The notes beneath the pieces were generated by a model. The model was not told the origin of the DNA. It was given only the letters and a program-made list of their open reading frames with translations, and made no database searches. The translations under genes were made by a program, and so were the position numbers. 64,000 nucleotides of DNA from Caldifarciminota bacterium (GTDB lineage: Bacteria; Hydrothermota; Tepidihabitantia; SM23-42), in assembly GCA_020353055.1 (NCBI GenBank), contig CP070686.1, forward strand, positions 2,475,244 to 2,539,243, in the 5' to 3' direction. Shown here piece by piece: positions 43,973 to 51,592 of the stretch; position 1 is the stretch's first letter; every line of letters starts with the position of its first letter.

Positions 43973-44506
43973 ATGATTGAACTCTATCTATTTCTTGCTT
44001 TCATGATAATAGCGGCTTTTATTGCCACTGAGATCAAGGATCTTCTTGCCGCGGTGATTTCACTTGGTGCGGTTGGTTTCGCAGTTGCCATTATGTTCAT
44101 ACTCGTTCAGGCTCCAGATCTGGCCATTGTGCAGATCGTCGTTGAGGTTGTGACGATCGTCATATTCGTTGCGGTGATCTTCCGAACAACGCACATCGAT
44201 GAGACAATTGGTAAGAAATTGACGGGTCCTCATGTTTTTTCGATTGTCAGTTTCTCGTTCTTTGCACTTCTTTTCCTAATTGCCGTCATTAATGCTCTTC
44301 AGGAATTGCCGGCATTCGGTAACGCGACGATGAAGGTGGCAAGCGAATATATAAGGCTCGGACTACCAGGAACGGGCGGTGCTAATCTCGTTGCAGATGT
44401 AATATTAGATTTCCGGGCCCTCGATACACTCGGCGAGGCAACTGTCCTCTTCACATCGGTGATTGGCGTCGTTGCTTTAATTCGCAGCGTTGGGAGGAAG
44501 AAATGA
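43973..44506 (+). CDS. MrpA C-terminal-like subunit (MbhD/MbhE fusion)
   Basis: A 177-residue membrane protein. The N-terminal half matches the MbhD/DUF4040 region (IKDLLAAVISLGAVGFAVAIMFILVQAPDLAIVQIVVEVVT), with the charged residues conserved in Mrp antiporters. The C-terminal half matches MbhE (DFRALDTLGEATVLFTSVIGVVALI). In Pyrococcus these are two genes; here they form one. It belongs to the Na+/H+ antiporter arm. The stop overlaps the next ATG. Confidence 0.87.
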   Translation: MIELYLFLAFMIIAAFIATEIKDLLAAVISLGAVGFAVAIMFILVQAPDLAIVQIVVEVVTIVIFVAVIFRTTHIDETIGKKLTGPHVFSIVSFSFFALLFLIAVINALQELPAFGNATMKVASEYIRLGLPGTGGANLVADVILDFRALDTLGEATVLFTSVIGVVALIRSVGRKK

Positions 44507-44937
44507 AGGGTATGAGCCTGATAGTTAGAACGATTACTACCGTCATCATTGGGTTCATTTTCATCTACGGCATCTATATTACACTACACGGGCATTTGAC
44601 GCCTGGTGGTGGATTCGCTGGTGGGGTAATTGTCGCCGGTGCTCTAATACTCAGAATACTGGTTTTCGGGAGTGAGCCTGCCGATGAGAAGAAGTCAGAA
44701 ATCAGAACTTCTATTTTCGAGAGTGTTGGTGCTCTGTTGTTCATAGGTATAGCACTTGCGGGACTGGTTATTGCAGGGACATTCTTCCTAAACTTTTTAC
44801 CAAAGGGCATTCCCTTCAACTTGTTGAGCGCCGGGATCATTCCATTCTGTAACATCGCGATCGGGATTAAGGTTGGCGCGGGACTTTTCTCAATTTTCCT
44901 TGCCCTCGCGGCAGTTAAGTATGTGGTGAAGGACTGA
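44503..44937 (+). CDS. mrpB: MrpB/MbhF-like antiporter subunit
   Basis: A 144-residue membrane protein of the MnhB family. The signature GHLTPGGGFAGGVIVAGALIL lies in the first third, followed by three more hydrophobic helices. It is part of the Mrp-type Na+/H+ antiporter module, between the MbhD/E-like and MrpC-like genes as in archaeal Mbh operons. Confidence 0.92.
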   Translation: MKGMSLIVRTITTVIIGFIFIYGIYITLHGHLTPGGGFAGGVIVAGALILRILVFGSEPADEKKSEIRTSIFESVGALLFIGIALAGLVIAGTFFLNFLPKGIPFNLLSAGIIPFCNIAIGIKVGAGLFSIFLALAAVKYVVKD

Positions 44938-44950
44938 GGAGAGGTATTAT

Positions 44951-45289
44951 ATGATTATTTTCCTAAGCTGTATCATTCTGTTCTTGATAGGTTTGTACGC
45001 GATTGTGACCAAGCGCAACTTAATAAAGATCGTGATTGGGTTCGCCCTTATTGAGTATGCGATTAACCTTCTCTTCGCATTAGTTGGTTTCCGGCGCGGT
45101 ATGCTGGCACCGATCATTACCAGGGTTGACATGGCGCACAAGTTTGTTGACCCGATTCCACAAGCTCTGGTGCTAACCGCGATCGTGATCGCCCTTGGAA
45201 CAACTGCCCTCATGCTGACTGTTGCGCTGCGAATCTACAGCCGATATAAGACGTTTGATATTGCAGAGATCAGAAAATTGAAAGGATAA
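44951..45289 (+). CDS. mrpC: MrpC/MbhG-like antiporter subunit (NuoK family)
   Basis: A 112-residue, three-helix NuoK-like protein. The conserved acidic residue lies in GFALIEYAINLLFALVG and the C-terminal PIPQALVLTAIVIALGTTALML is typical of MnhC. It is probably part of the ion channel of the antiporter arm. Confidence 0.93.
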   Translation: MIIFLSCIILFLIGLYAIVTKRNLIKIVIGFALIEYAINLLFALVGFRRGMLAPIITRVDMAHKFVDPIPQALVLTAIVIALGTTALMLTVALRIYSRYKTFDIAEIRKLKG

Positions 45290-45299
45290 GGAGGCGAGT

Positions 45300-46802
45300 G
45301 TGACATTCATTCCGTTATTTTTTGCCTTACCATTGGCTGCTGCGTTTATTATCCCTATTTTGGGTAAAATCGCCAAATCTATCATCTGGATTTTCGTGAC
45401 GCTGGTTTCTTTTACTCTTTTCATTCTCGCTCTGTATGGTGTCGCAGTGACCCAGCAATTTCCTATGATCGTCTACGAAATGGGCAATTGGCCACCTCCG
45501 TTGGGGATCGTTATGGCCTTTGATTCCTTGTCTGCTTTCATGGTTCTCGTAATATCGATATTGGTCTTTTCCGGAAGTATTTTTTCGTGGCGTTACATGT
45601 CGCACTATACAGGAACTTGGAAATTCTACACATTATACATGTTGATAACCGCCGGGATGATGGGCGTTTCAATAACCGGTGACCTCTTCAATATGTTCGT
45701 ATTTCTTGAAATAGCGGCGATATCATCATACGCTCTCGTTGCCTTCGGCGTGGATGCCGAAGAACTGGAGGCATCCTTCAAATACATGGTGATGGGTGAG
45801 GTCGGCGGATTGACATTTCTACTCTCCATTGCTTTGCTCTATGCAAAGACGTCGACACTCAATCTTGCCGATATGGCGAATACTCTGCAAGTTGTAGGAC
45901 AGACACCATTTTTCTGGTTGGTTTTGGGCATGATGCTTCTGGCGTTTTCGATCAAGGCTGCTTTTGTTCCGTTCCATTCCTGGTTACCTGACGCACATCC
46001 TGCAGCGCCGGCTCCGATCTCAAGTCTACTTTCCGGAATATTCATCAAGGTGCTCGGAATGTACACAACGGCACGCTTGGTATTCAATGTTTTTGGGTTG
46101 AGTCGCGGAAATGCGCCGGTTTTCTTCAATGTTCTGATCGGATTAGGGTTATTATCGATCGCCTTTGCCGGTATAACCGCGCTGAATCAGAAGGATTACA
46201 AAAGGTTACTGGGCTATTCCAGCGTATCGCAGGTAGGATATATCATGCTGGGTTTCGGCATCGGTAACTTCTATGGTGTAGCGGGGGCGATTTTCTACAT
46301 ACTTGCTCATGCGCTTGGTAAGGGTTTGCTATTTTTAACCTCAGGCTCGGTTGTCAATGCCACAGGGACGCGTGATATTACCAAGCTCGCAGGAGTTGGC
46401 GAAAATATGTCGACGACCGCGTGGAGTTTCCGGTTTGGCAGTATGTCTTTGATCGGCTTGCCGCCATTGGTCGGTTTCTTTGCAAAATACTTTATTGTAC
46501 TGGGTGCCTTGAAGGCGGGTTTTTGGTGGCTGGCGATCGTCGCTATTGGTTTGAGCGTTCTGACTTTGGGTTACCTGCTAAAAATAGAGAATAATGTTTT
46601 TATGAAAAAAGGACGAACAAAAGCGAACAAAGCACCATTCACGATGCGCGTGGCAATGGTTTTCCTTGTGGTTTTGATCGTGCTATTCGGGGTCGGGTTT
46701 CAACAGATCATAGATTTTCTCGTCGGTCCAGCTGCAAACGCATTGCTCAGAGGTGTCGAATATGCGAATCTCGTGTTTGGTTCCGTTGGTGTGAGTTTTT
46801 AA
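45300..46802 (+). CDS. mrpD: MrpD/MbhH-like antiporter subunit
   Basis: A 500-residue protein with about 14 transmembrane helices of the NuoN/MrpD family. The TM5 glutamate (FVFLEIAAISSYALVAFG), the lysine of FSIKAAFVPFHSWLPDAHPAAP and HALGKGLLF are retained. The start is GTG 45300, preceded by AAGGAGG. It is the third antiporter-like subunit of this operon and, by analogy with Mrp, probably pairs with the MrpC-like subunit. Confidence 0.93.
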   Translation: MTFIPLFFALPLAAAFIIPILGKIAKSIIWIFVTLVSFTLFILALYGVAVTQQFPMIVYEMGNWPPPLGIVMAFDSLSAFMVLVISILVFSGSIFSWRYMSHYTGTWKFYTLYMLITAGMMGVSITGDLFNMFVFLEIAAISSYALVAFGVDAEELEASFKYMVMGEVGGLTFLLSIALLYAKTSTLNLADMANTLQVVGQTPFFWLVLGMMLLAFSIKAAFVPFHSWLPDAHPAAPAPISSLLSGIFIKVLGMYTTARLVFNVFGLSRGNAPVFFNVLIGLGLLSIAFAGITALNQKDYKRLLGYSSVSQVGYIMLGFGIGNFYGVAGAIFYILAHALGKGLLFLTSGSVVNATGTRDITKLAGVGENMSTTAWSFRFGSMSLIGLPPLVGFFAKYFIVLGALKAGFWWLAIVAIGLSVLTLGYLLKIENNVFMKKGRTKANKAPFTMRVAMVFLVVLIVLFGVGFQQIIDFLVGPAANALLRGVEYANLVFGSVGVSF

Positions 46803-46811
46803 GGAGGTCGG

Positions 46812-47297
46812 ATGAGATACGTCATCTATTTTATCATTGCGTTCTGTTTTTGGCTACTCCTAACCTTGAGTGTGAACATTGACCATTTGATTGCCGGAGT
46901 TATTGTTGTCTTGCTCGCGACCATCATCTTCGGTGGGTATTTCACTGACAGACCTGCCAAGTTTCTGCAACCTCACAGGATATTCTGGTTTGTCATATAC
47001 ATACCCATCTTCCTCTGGTATATGGTGAAGGCAAATATCGACGTAGCCTATCGTGCGTTACATCCGGAAAGACCGATCAAACCCGGTATCGTGAAGATAA
47101 AAACCGTATTGAAGACTAACATCGCGAAGGTATTTCTGGCCAATTCGATAACATTGACACCCGGTACCATGACATGCGAAATAGACGGGGATTATTTGTA
47201 TATTCACTGGATCTGGGTACAATCGCCCGAGGTAGACAAAGCATCGAAAATCATCGCTTCACATTTTGAGAGGTATTTAAGGAGGATATTCGAATGA
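46812..47297 (+). CDS. mrpE: MrpE/MbhA-like antiporter subunit
   Basis: A 161-residue MnhE-family protein with two or three N-terminal helices and a cytoplasmic C-terminal domain that includes the signature LANSITLTPGTMTCEIDGDYLYIHWI. AAGGAGG precedes the ATG. The stop overlaps the next ATG (ATGA). Confidence 0.94.
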   Translation: MRYVIYFIIAFCFWLLLTLSVNIDHLIAGVIVVLLATIIFGGYFTDRPAKFLQPHRIFWFVIYIPIFLWYMVKANIDVAYRALHPERPIKPGIVKIKTVLKTNIAKVFLANSITLTPGTMTCEIDGDYLYIHWIWVQSPEVDKASKIIASHFERYLRRIFE

Positions 47298-47548
47298 GCG
47301 TGTTGGTGAGTATTCTGGCAATTGGTGGATTTCTTTGTCTTTTCAGGATCTACCAGGGTCCTTCAATTTCAGACCGGGCAGTTGGTGTAGATATAATGGG
47401 TATTCTTTTCGTAGGTATCACCGGATTGAGCGCGCTATTCTATGATCTCCCATACTTGATCGATCTTTCTATTTCGCTTGCTCTCTTCAGTTTTATCGGC
47501 ACTATCGCTCTCGCCAAGTATTTAGAGAAAAGGAGTCTCGATGATTAG
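47294..47548 (+). CDS. mrpF: MrpF/MbhB-like antiporter subunit
   Basis: An 84-residue, three-helix MnhF protein. Conserved GPSISDRAVGVDIMG and DLPYLIDLSISLALFSFIGTIALAKYLE are present. It overlaps both neighbours, mrpE and mrpG, by a few bases. Confidence 0.93.
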   Translation: MSVLVSILAIGGFLCLFRIYQGPSISDRAVGVDIMGILFVGITGLSALFYDLPYLIDLSISLALFSFIGTIALAKYLEKRSLDD

Positions 47549-47897
47549 CACGATTGGATGGATAGTCATTTGGGTCGGTGTATTGTTTGATCTATTGGGT
47601 GCAATAGGTCTGATTCGCTTTCCTGATGTTTATAACCGTCTTCAGGCATCTACGAAATGTGTAACACTCGGCACACTTGGTATTATGATCGGTATTTTTC
47701 TTATCAAGGGGTTCAGTCCGATGGGCATAAAGGCCTTGATATGTGGTGCGGTACTTCTGCTCACGAGTCCGGTAGCTGCTCACGCATTGATGAAAGGGTC
47801 ACTTCATTTTGGAACCAAAATGTGGAAAGGTACGATTCTCGACCAATACGGCAAAGACAAACTCGGCGGTGAACAGATTGAAGAGGAGGGAAAGTAA
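47541..47897 (+). CDS. mrpG: MrpG/MbhC-like antiporter subunit
   Basis: A 118-residue MnhG-family protein with three helices. The signature GLIRFPDVYNRLQASTKCVTLGTLGIMIG is intact. It ends directly before the ferredoxin-like subunit, which follows without a gap. Confidence 0.93.
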   Translation: MISTIGWIVIWVGVLFDLLGAIGLIRFPDVYNRLQASTKCVTLGTLGIMIGIFLIKGFSPMGIKALICGAVLLLTSPVAAHALMKGSLHFGTKMWKGTILDQYGKDKLGGEQIEEEGK

Positions 47898-48503
47898 ATG
47901 CGCAAACCAAAGTTGAGAGAGCTCGGCGAGGCAATAAGGGCAATATTCAAAGGCCCATTTACATCAAAATTCCCATTCAAACCGTCCCCTGCAGCACCCG
48001 CCTACCGAGGCAAGATAGAATTCAATCTCGAAAAATGCGTGCTTTGCGGTGCTTGCGTGGAGGTATGTCCGGCAAATGCGCGCGCGCAGAAGGATGATCT
48101 AACAAAAGGTATGAGGCACGAGATTTACTATCCGGAGAAATGTATCTACTGTGGCCAATGCGTTTCCTACTGCACCACCAAAGAAGGCATAAAGCACACC
48201 CAGGAGTATGACCTTGCCGAGATTACTAGAGACAACTACGAGGTCTCAATCGAGGAAGAACTTGTTTTCTGTGAACGGTGCGGAGAAGTCATCACGACGA
48301 AGTCCCATCTGCTCTGGATTGCTAGGCGTGTCGGTGAATTGGCGTATGCAAACCCCAATCTGTTTCTGGTTTTATCTCAAGAGTACGGGGAAGAATCAAT
48401 ACCGAAGAGCGCGGACGTTCCGCCCTATCGCAGCGAGCACCTGAGGTATCTTTGCCCGCAGTGCCGGAGATCCGTCTACCTGCAAGAAATCTGGGGATAC
48501 TGA
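47898..48503 (+). CDS. mbhN: NuoI/MbhN-like ferredoxin subunit
   Basis: A 201-residue subunit with two [4Fe-4S] motifs (CVLCGACVEVCP and CIYCGQCVSYC) that connects the soluble electron input to the hydrogenase small subunit. An unusual C-terminal half of about 85 residues carries two further CxxC pairs (CERC and CPQC), possibly a zinc or rubredoxin-like site that docks the diaphorase module. It is the last gene of the operon and starts one base after the mrpG stop. Confidence 0.9.
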   Translation: MRKPKLRELGEAIRAIFKGPFTSKFPFKPSPAAPAYRGKIEFNLEKCVLCGACVEVCPANARAQKDDLTKGMRHEIYYPEKCIYCGQCVSYCTTKEGIKHTQEYDLAEITRDNYEVSIEEELVFCERCGEVITTKSHLLWIARRVGELAYANPNLFLVLSQEYGEESIPKSADVPPYRSEHLRYLCPQCRRSVYLQEIWGY

Positions 48504-48700
48504 CAAAAAGATCGTTTGGCGGTTGACGGTTTCGAAATCCGTATCGTCAAAAACATCGGAAGTTGAGAAGATAAGAAGTTAAGAAGCTAGGAAACAGAAC
48601 GATACTACCGAACCGATCGTTTTTTAGTAATTTCGCATTTCGCAATTCGAATTTCGAAATTTCTTGTTAGCGATATTAACGAGATTAGCGATCTAAACGG
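48504..48700. repeat. Intergenic region with repeat-like element
   Basis: Convergent spacer between the hydrogenase operon and the EamA gene. It holds a purine-rich direct repeat (GTTGAGAAG/GTTAAGAAG near 48560-48590) and blocks CGAATTTCGAAATTT (48648-48662) and ATTAACGAGATTA (48675-48687), which match the element at 3493-3540 in opposite orientation. No gene or clear intrinsic terminator was found. Confidence 0.4.
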
Positions 48701-49594
48701 TCATAGTAGAAATATCAACGCTACCCCGATCATCGCAAGGACGGTTCCGAGGATGGCCCCGATGCTGATCCTCTCTTTGAAAATCCAGTGTGACAGAGGG
48801 ATAAGAAATACGGGGGGCAGTGCGATCAGGGTCGATGCTATGCCCACATAGGTATTTTGCACTGCCACCAGCGACAGCCATACGCCCAAAAACGGCCCAA
48901 AGAATGCACCTCCTATCATTGCCGCTGCACCCTTTCTATCTGAAAGCTTGATCAAAGTCTGGGGTACCCTGCCGCGAACCAGCGTTATGATCCAGAGCAG
49001 GCAGGCAGCGACGAATACCCTTATTATGTTGCCGGAGAGTGCAGAATAATTGTCGGCGAGACCCTTCTTTGACAGGATCAGACCGAGCGCCTGTCCCATC
49101 GCGCCGCCAATGCCGCACAGGATACCGATTATGTAATGATTTCTTTGGTGGTCGTAATTTTGACGTTCTGCTACCACCCACACAATACCAGCAATCACAA
49201 TCGTAATGGCGAGGAGTTGGGTAAGAGCGAGTAACTCGCCCAGGAATAGCCAGGCAATGAATGTTCCAAAGACCGGTACAAGGGCCATAAGCAGCATGCT
49301 TATTCTTGCACCAAGTAGGACAAATGCCCTGAAAAGTAGCATATCACCTATGGCAAAGCCTATAATCCCGGATAATCCAAACCAGAACCATTGGTATTGG
49401 TCGGCGCCGACCGGAAAGAATTGACCGTATGTTATGAAATGAGTGATCATGAGTAGAAACAACGCCACGACCAATCGTAGACGGTTCACCGTGTTATGAC
49501 CGAGCCGTCGAGATGATACAGTAAAAAGCATTGAACCAAAGGACCAGCACAACGCCGTACCGATGGCTGCGAATTCGCCGAGATAACTGTTCAC
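48701..49594 (-). CDS. EamA/DMT-family permease
   Basis: A 297-residue inner-membrane protein with ten predicted helices arranged as two EamA repeats (first repeat ends LFLGELLALTQLLAITIVIAGIVWV; second ends FKERISIGAILGTVLAMIGVALIF). Such permeases export or import amino acids, nucleotides or other metabolites; the substrate is not predictable. The start is GTG 49594, with AAAGGA five bases upstream. It is a single gene with its own promoter. Confidence 0.9.
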   Translation of the reverse strand: MNSYLGEFAAIGTALCWSFGSMLFTVSSRRLGHNTVNRLRLVVALFLLMITHFITYGQFFPVGADQYQWFWFGLSGIIGFAIGDMLLFRAFVLLGARISMLLMALVPVFGTFIAWLFLGELLALTQLLAITIVIAGIVWVVAERQNYDHQRNHYIIGILCGIGGAMGQALGLILSKKGLADNYSALSGNIIRVFVAACLLWIITLVRGRVPQTLIKLSDRKGAAAMIGGAFFGPFLGVWLSLVAVQNTYVGIASTLIALPPVFLIPLSHWIFKERISIGAILGTVLAMIGVALIFLL

Positions 49595-49663
49595 TGATAT
49601 CCTTTAAGAGATACTAATTTTTCATTCAATTTGGTCATCATCCTTTCATCCAGTGTGATTGGT

Positions 49664-49691
49664 AGTATACTCTTCTATCGGTCTCTGTCAA
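49664..49691 (-). promoter_or_regulatory. EamA permease promoter
   Basis: TTGACA (49686-49691), a 16-bp spacer and TATACT (49664-49669) on the minus strand, 69 bases before the GTG start. Confidence 0.65.
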
Positions 49692-49807
49692 CAAACATAG
49701 GCTCATGTACCAATGCGTAGTTAGCATTGATCTTCACAATGTGATTTACACCGCGGTTTTTCTTACGCGGTAGCATTTATGCCAGTATTTTTCGGTATGC
49801 TTGGTGA

Positions 49808-49835
49808 TTGACATCACATGTCAGTGTAATATAAT
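49808..49835 (+). promoter_or_regulatory. Promoter of the sigma-54 activator, with operator-like palindrome
   Basis: TTGACA (49808-49813), a 16-bp spacer and TATAAT (49830-49835). A perfect inverted repeat TGACAT-CAC-ATGTCA (49809-49823) covers the -35 box and could be an operator. A second inverted repeat, ACCGCG/CGCGGT (49750-49771), lies upstream. Confidence 0.75.
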
Positions 49836-49915
49836 ACTGATAGACATGAACATACATCGTGCGACATATACGTACTGTTCTTATCTTGATGTTACATATA
49901 GTCAGAAGGTGCGTT

Positions 49916-51307
49916 GTGCATGAAACGAAGATATTGATCGCCGACGATGATGAGAATATTAGGAAATCACTGTCGGAACTGTTGAGGGGTGATGGATATC
50001 GTGTTCTTGCTGTGGGGGATGGTTATGCAGCAATTGACGCCGTCGTTCACGATCAGTGGGACCTCGTGATTCTGGATGTAAGGATGCCAAAGATCGACGG
50101 GCTAGAAGCACTGAGAAGAATAAAGGAATCTGATCCTGGACTGGATGTGATAATTATTACTGGATATTCCACCGTCGAAAATGCTGTTGCTGCTATGAAA
50201 ACGGGCGCTGCAGATTATGTTGTGAAGCCATTTACGCCCGATGAGATACGCATTCGTATATGTAACATCATTGAGAGGAGAATAATCAGAGCAGAGAACA
50301 TATATCTGCGGCGGGAATTGGAGGAGCGATGCAAATTCGACAATATCATCGGCATGAGCGATGCGATGCAAGAAATTTTCAGACTCATCGAAAAGGTTGC
50401 ACCGACCGATTCAACTATTCTAATTCGCGGTCAGAGCGGAACAGGGAAGGAATTAATCGCACGGGCTATTCATCAACATTCACGTAGAAAAGACGGGAAG
50501 TTCATTGCCGTAGATTGTGGTGCTCTACCAGAGACTCTTCTTGAGAGTGAGTTGTTCGGCCATGTGAAGGGTTCATTTACTGGTGCAATAGTCTCAAAGA
50601 GCGGCCTTCTGGAAGTCGCAAGTGGCGGAACATTCTTTTTGGATGAAGTTGGAGACTTGAGCCTTGGCATGCAATCCAAGCTGCTGCGGGTACTACAGGA
50701 AAAAGAATTCAGGCAAGTCGGTGGTGTAAAGAACATCAAGGTTGACGTTCGGTTGGTTGCGGCAACCAATCAGGATTTGGAACTGATGATCAAAAAAGGA
50801 CGGTTTCGGGAGGACCTATTCTACAGGATCAATATCGTCCCGATTCATCTCCCGCCATTAAGAGAACGGCAGGAAGATATACCCCTCTTGGTAGAACATT
50901 TTCTTAAGGTGTATAACGAAAGACGGAATAAACAAATAAAGAGTTTTACTCCTGAAGCGCTGGGGATGCTTGTAGATTTTCAATGGCCAGGGAATGTTCG
51001 TGAGTTGGAGAACATCATTGATCGTATGGTAATAATGAGTGATAGCGAAATTATCGACGTCGAACATGTACCAATATATATTGTCGGCAATAGGGTTTGT
51101 TTCAACATAACCGCTGCACGAACAGCCGCCGAGCTCAAGGAATTGAAAAAAAGAATAAGAGTGCAGGCAGTCGAGAACGTCGAAAAGGCATTTCTGATGG
51201 AAGCACTTAAACGAAATAAGTGGAATGTCAGCAAGGCTGCTCGTGATGTAGGCATGCAACGGCAGAATTTCCAGGCAATGATGAGAAAGTACGATATTCG
51301 TCCCTAG
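49916..51307 (+). CDS. Sigma-54-dependent response regulator (NtrC family)
   Basis: A 463-residue transcription activator. It contains a receiver domain (DDDEN acidic pocket, phospho-Asp in VILDVRMP, Lys in VVKPF), an AAA+ domain with GQSGTGKE (Walker A), the sigma-54-contact loop as GSFTGA in place of the usual GAFTGA, and a C-terminal Fis-type HTH (WNVSKAARDVGMQRQNFQAMM). The start is GTG 49916, preceded by AGAAGG; an in-frame ATG at 49859 lacks a ribosome-binding site. The sigma-54 promoter directly downstream at 51563 is its obvious target. The His-kinase partner is not clear because the neighbouring sensor is degenerate. Confidence 0.93.
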   Translation: MHETKILIADDDENIRKSLSELLRGDGYRVLAVGDGYAAIDAVVHDQWDLVILDVRMPKIDGLEALRRIKESDPGLDVIIITGYSTVENAVAAMKTGAADYVVKPFTPDEIRIRICNIIERRIIRAENIYLRRELEERCKFDNIIGMSDAMQEIFRLIEKVAPTDSTILIRGQSGTGKELIARAIHQHSRRKDGKFIAVDCGALPETLLESELFGHVKGSFTGAIVSKSGLLEVASGGTFFLDEVGDLSLGMQSKLLRVLQEKEFRQVGGVKNIKVDVRLVAATNQDLELMIKKGRFREDLFYRINIVPIHLPPLRERQEDIPLLVEHFLKVYNERRNKQIKSFTPEALGMLVDFQWPGNVRELENIIDRMVIMSDSEIIDVEHVPIYIVGNRVCFNITAARTAAELKELKKRIRVQAVENVEKAFLMEALKRNKWNVSKAARDVGMQRQNFQAMMRKYDIRP

Positions 51308-51363
51308 TCGCCAATGGCGAAGTAGAGTTTTCCCGCTATTCATAGCTGCATATTCATTTGATT

Positions 51364-51388
51364 CATGCATATTGTTTATATGCATGAC
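51364..51388. promoter_or_regulatory. Perfect 10-bp inverted repeat, candidate activator-binding site
   Basis: TCATGCATAT, a 5-base spacer and ATATGCATGA form a perfect inverted repeat centred about 190 bp upstream of the sigma-54 -24 element, the usual distance for an NtrC-type enhancer. Half-site-like TGCATAT copies occur near 51349 and 51431. The lack of a T tract speaks against a terminator. Confidence 0.6.
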
Positions 51389-51562
51389 AAACAAAATATT
51401 CTCATCAAATTACAGCACATTTCAGAACGGGTGCATATTTTCTTTGTGTTGGTTAAGATAAAACTTTGGTTGAGAAAAAACGCAAGAACAGGATGCTTAC
51501 AAAAGGAATGAAAAATCAATCTAAATTAATGACTTGAATGCCGTATCGCATTTGGTGAGTGG

Positions 51563-51579
51563 TTGGCACACGTTTTGCA
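51563..51579 (+). promoter_or_regulatory. Sigma-54 promoter (-24/-12)
   Basis: TTGGCACACGTTTTGCA matches the -24/-12 consensus TTGGCAC-N5-TTGCW. GG is at 51565-51566 and GC at 51577-51578, with exactly 10 bases between them. The predicted transcription start is about 51590. It reads into the degenerate sensor gene and on towards the Hdr cluster. Confidence 0.8.
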
Positions 51580-51592
51580 AGTAAAACGTAAT

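Noticed and set aside
51563-51592. TTG at 51563 as start codon of the degenerate sensor
   Set aside because: The bases form a sigma-54 -24/-12 element, so they are promoter DNA and cannot be translated from that promoter.
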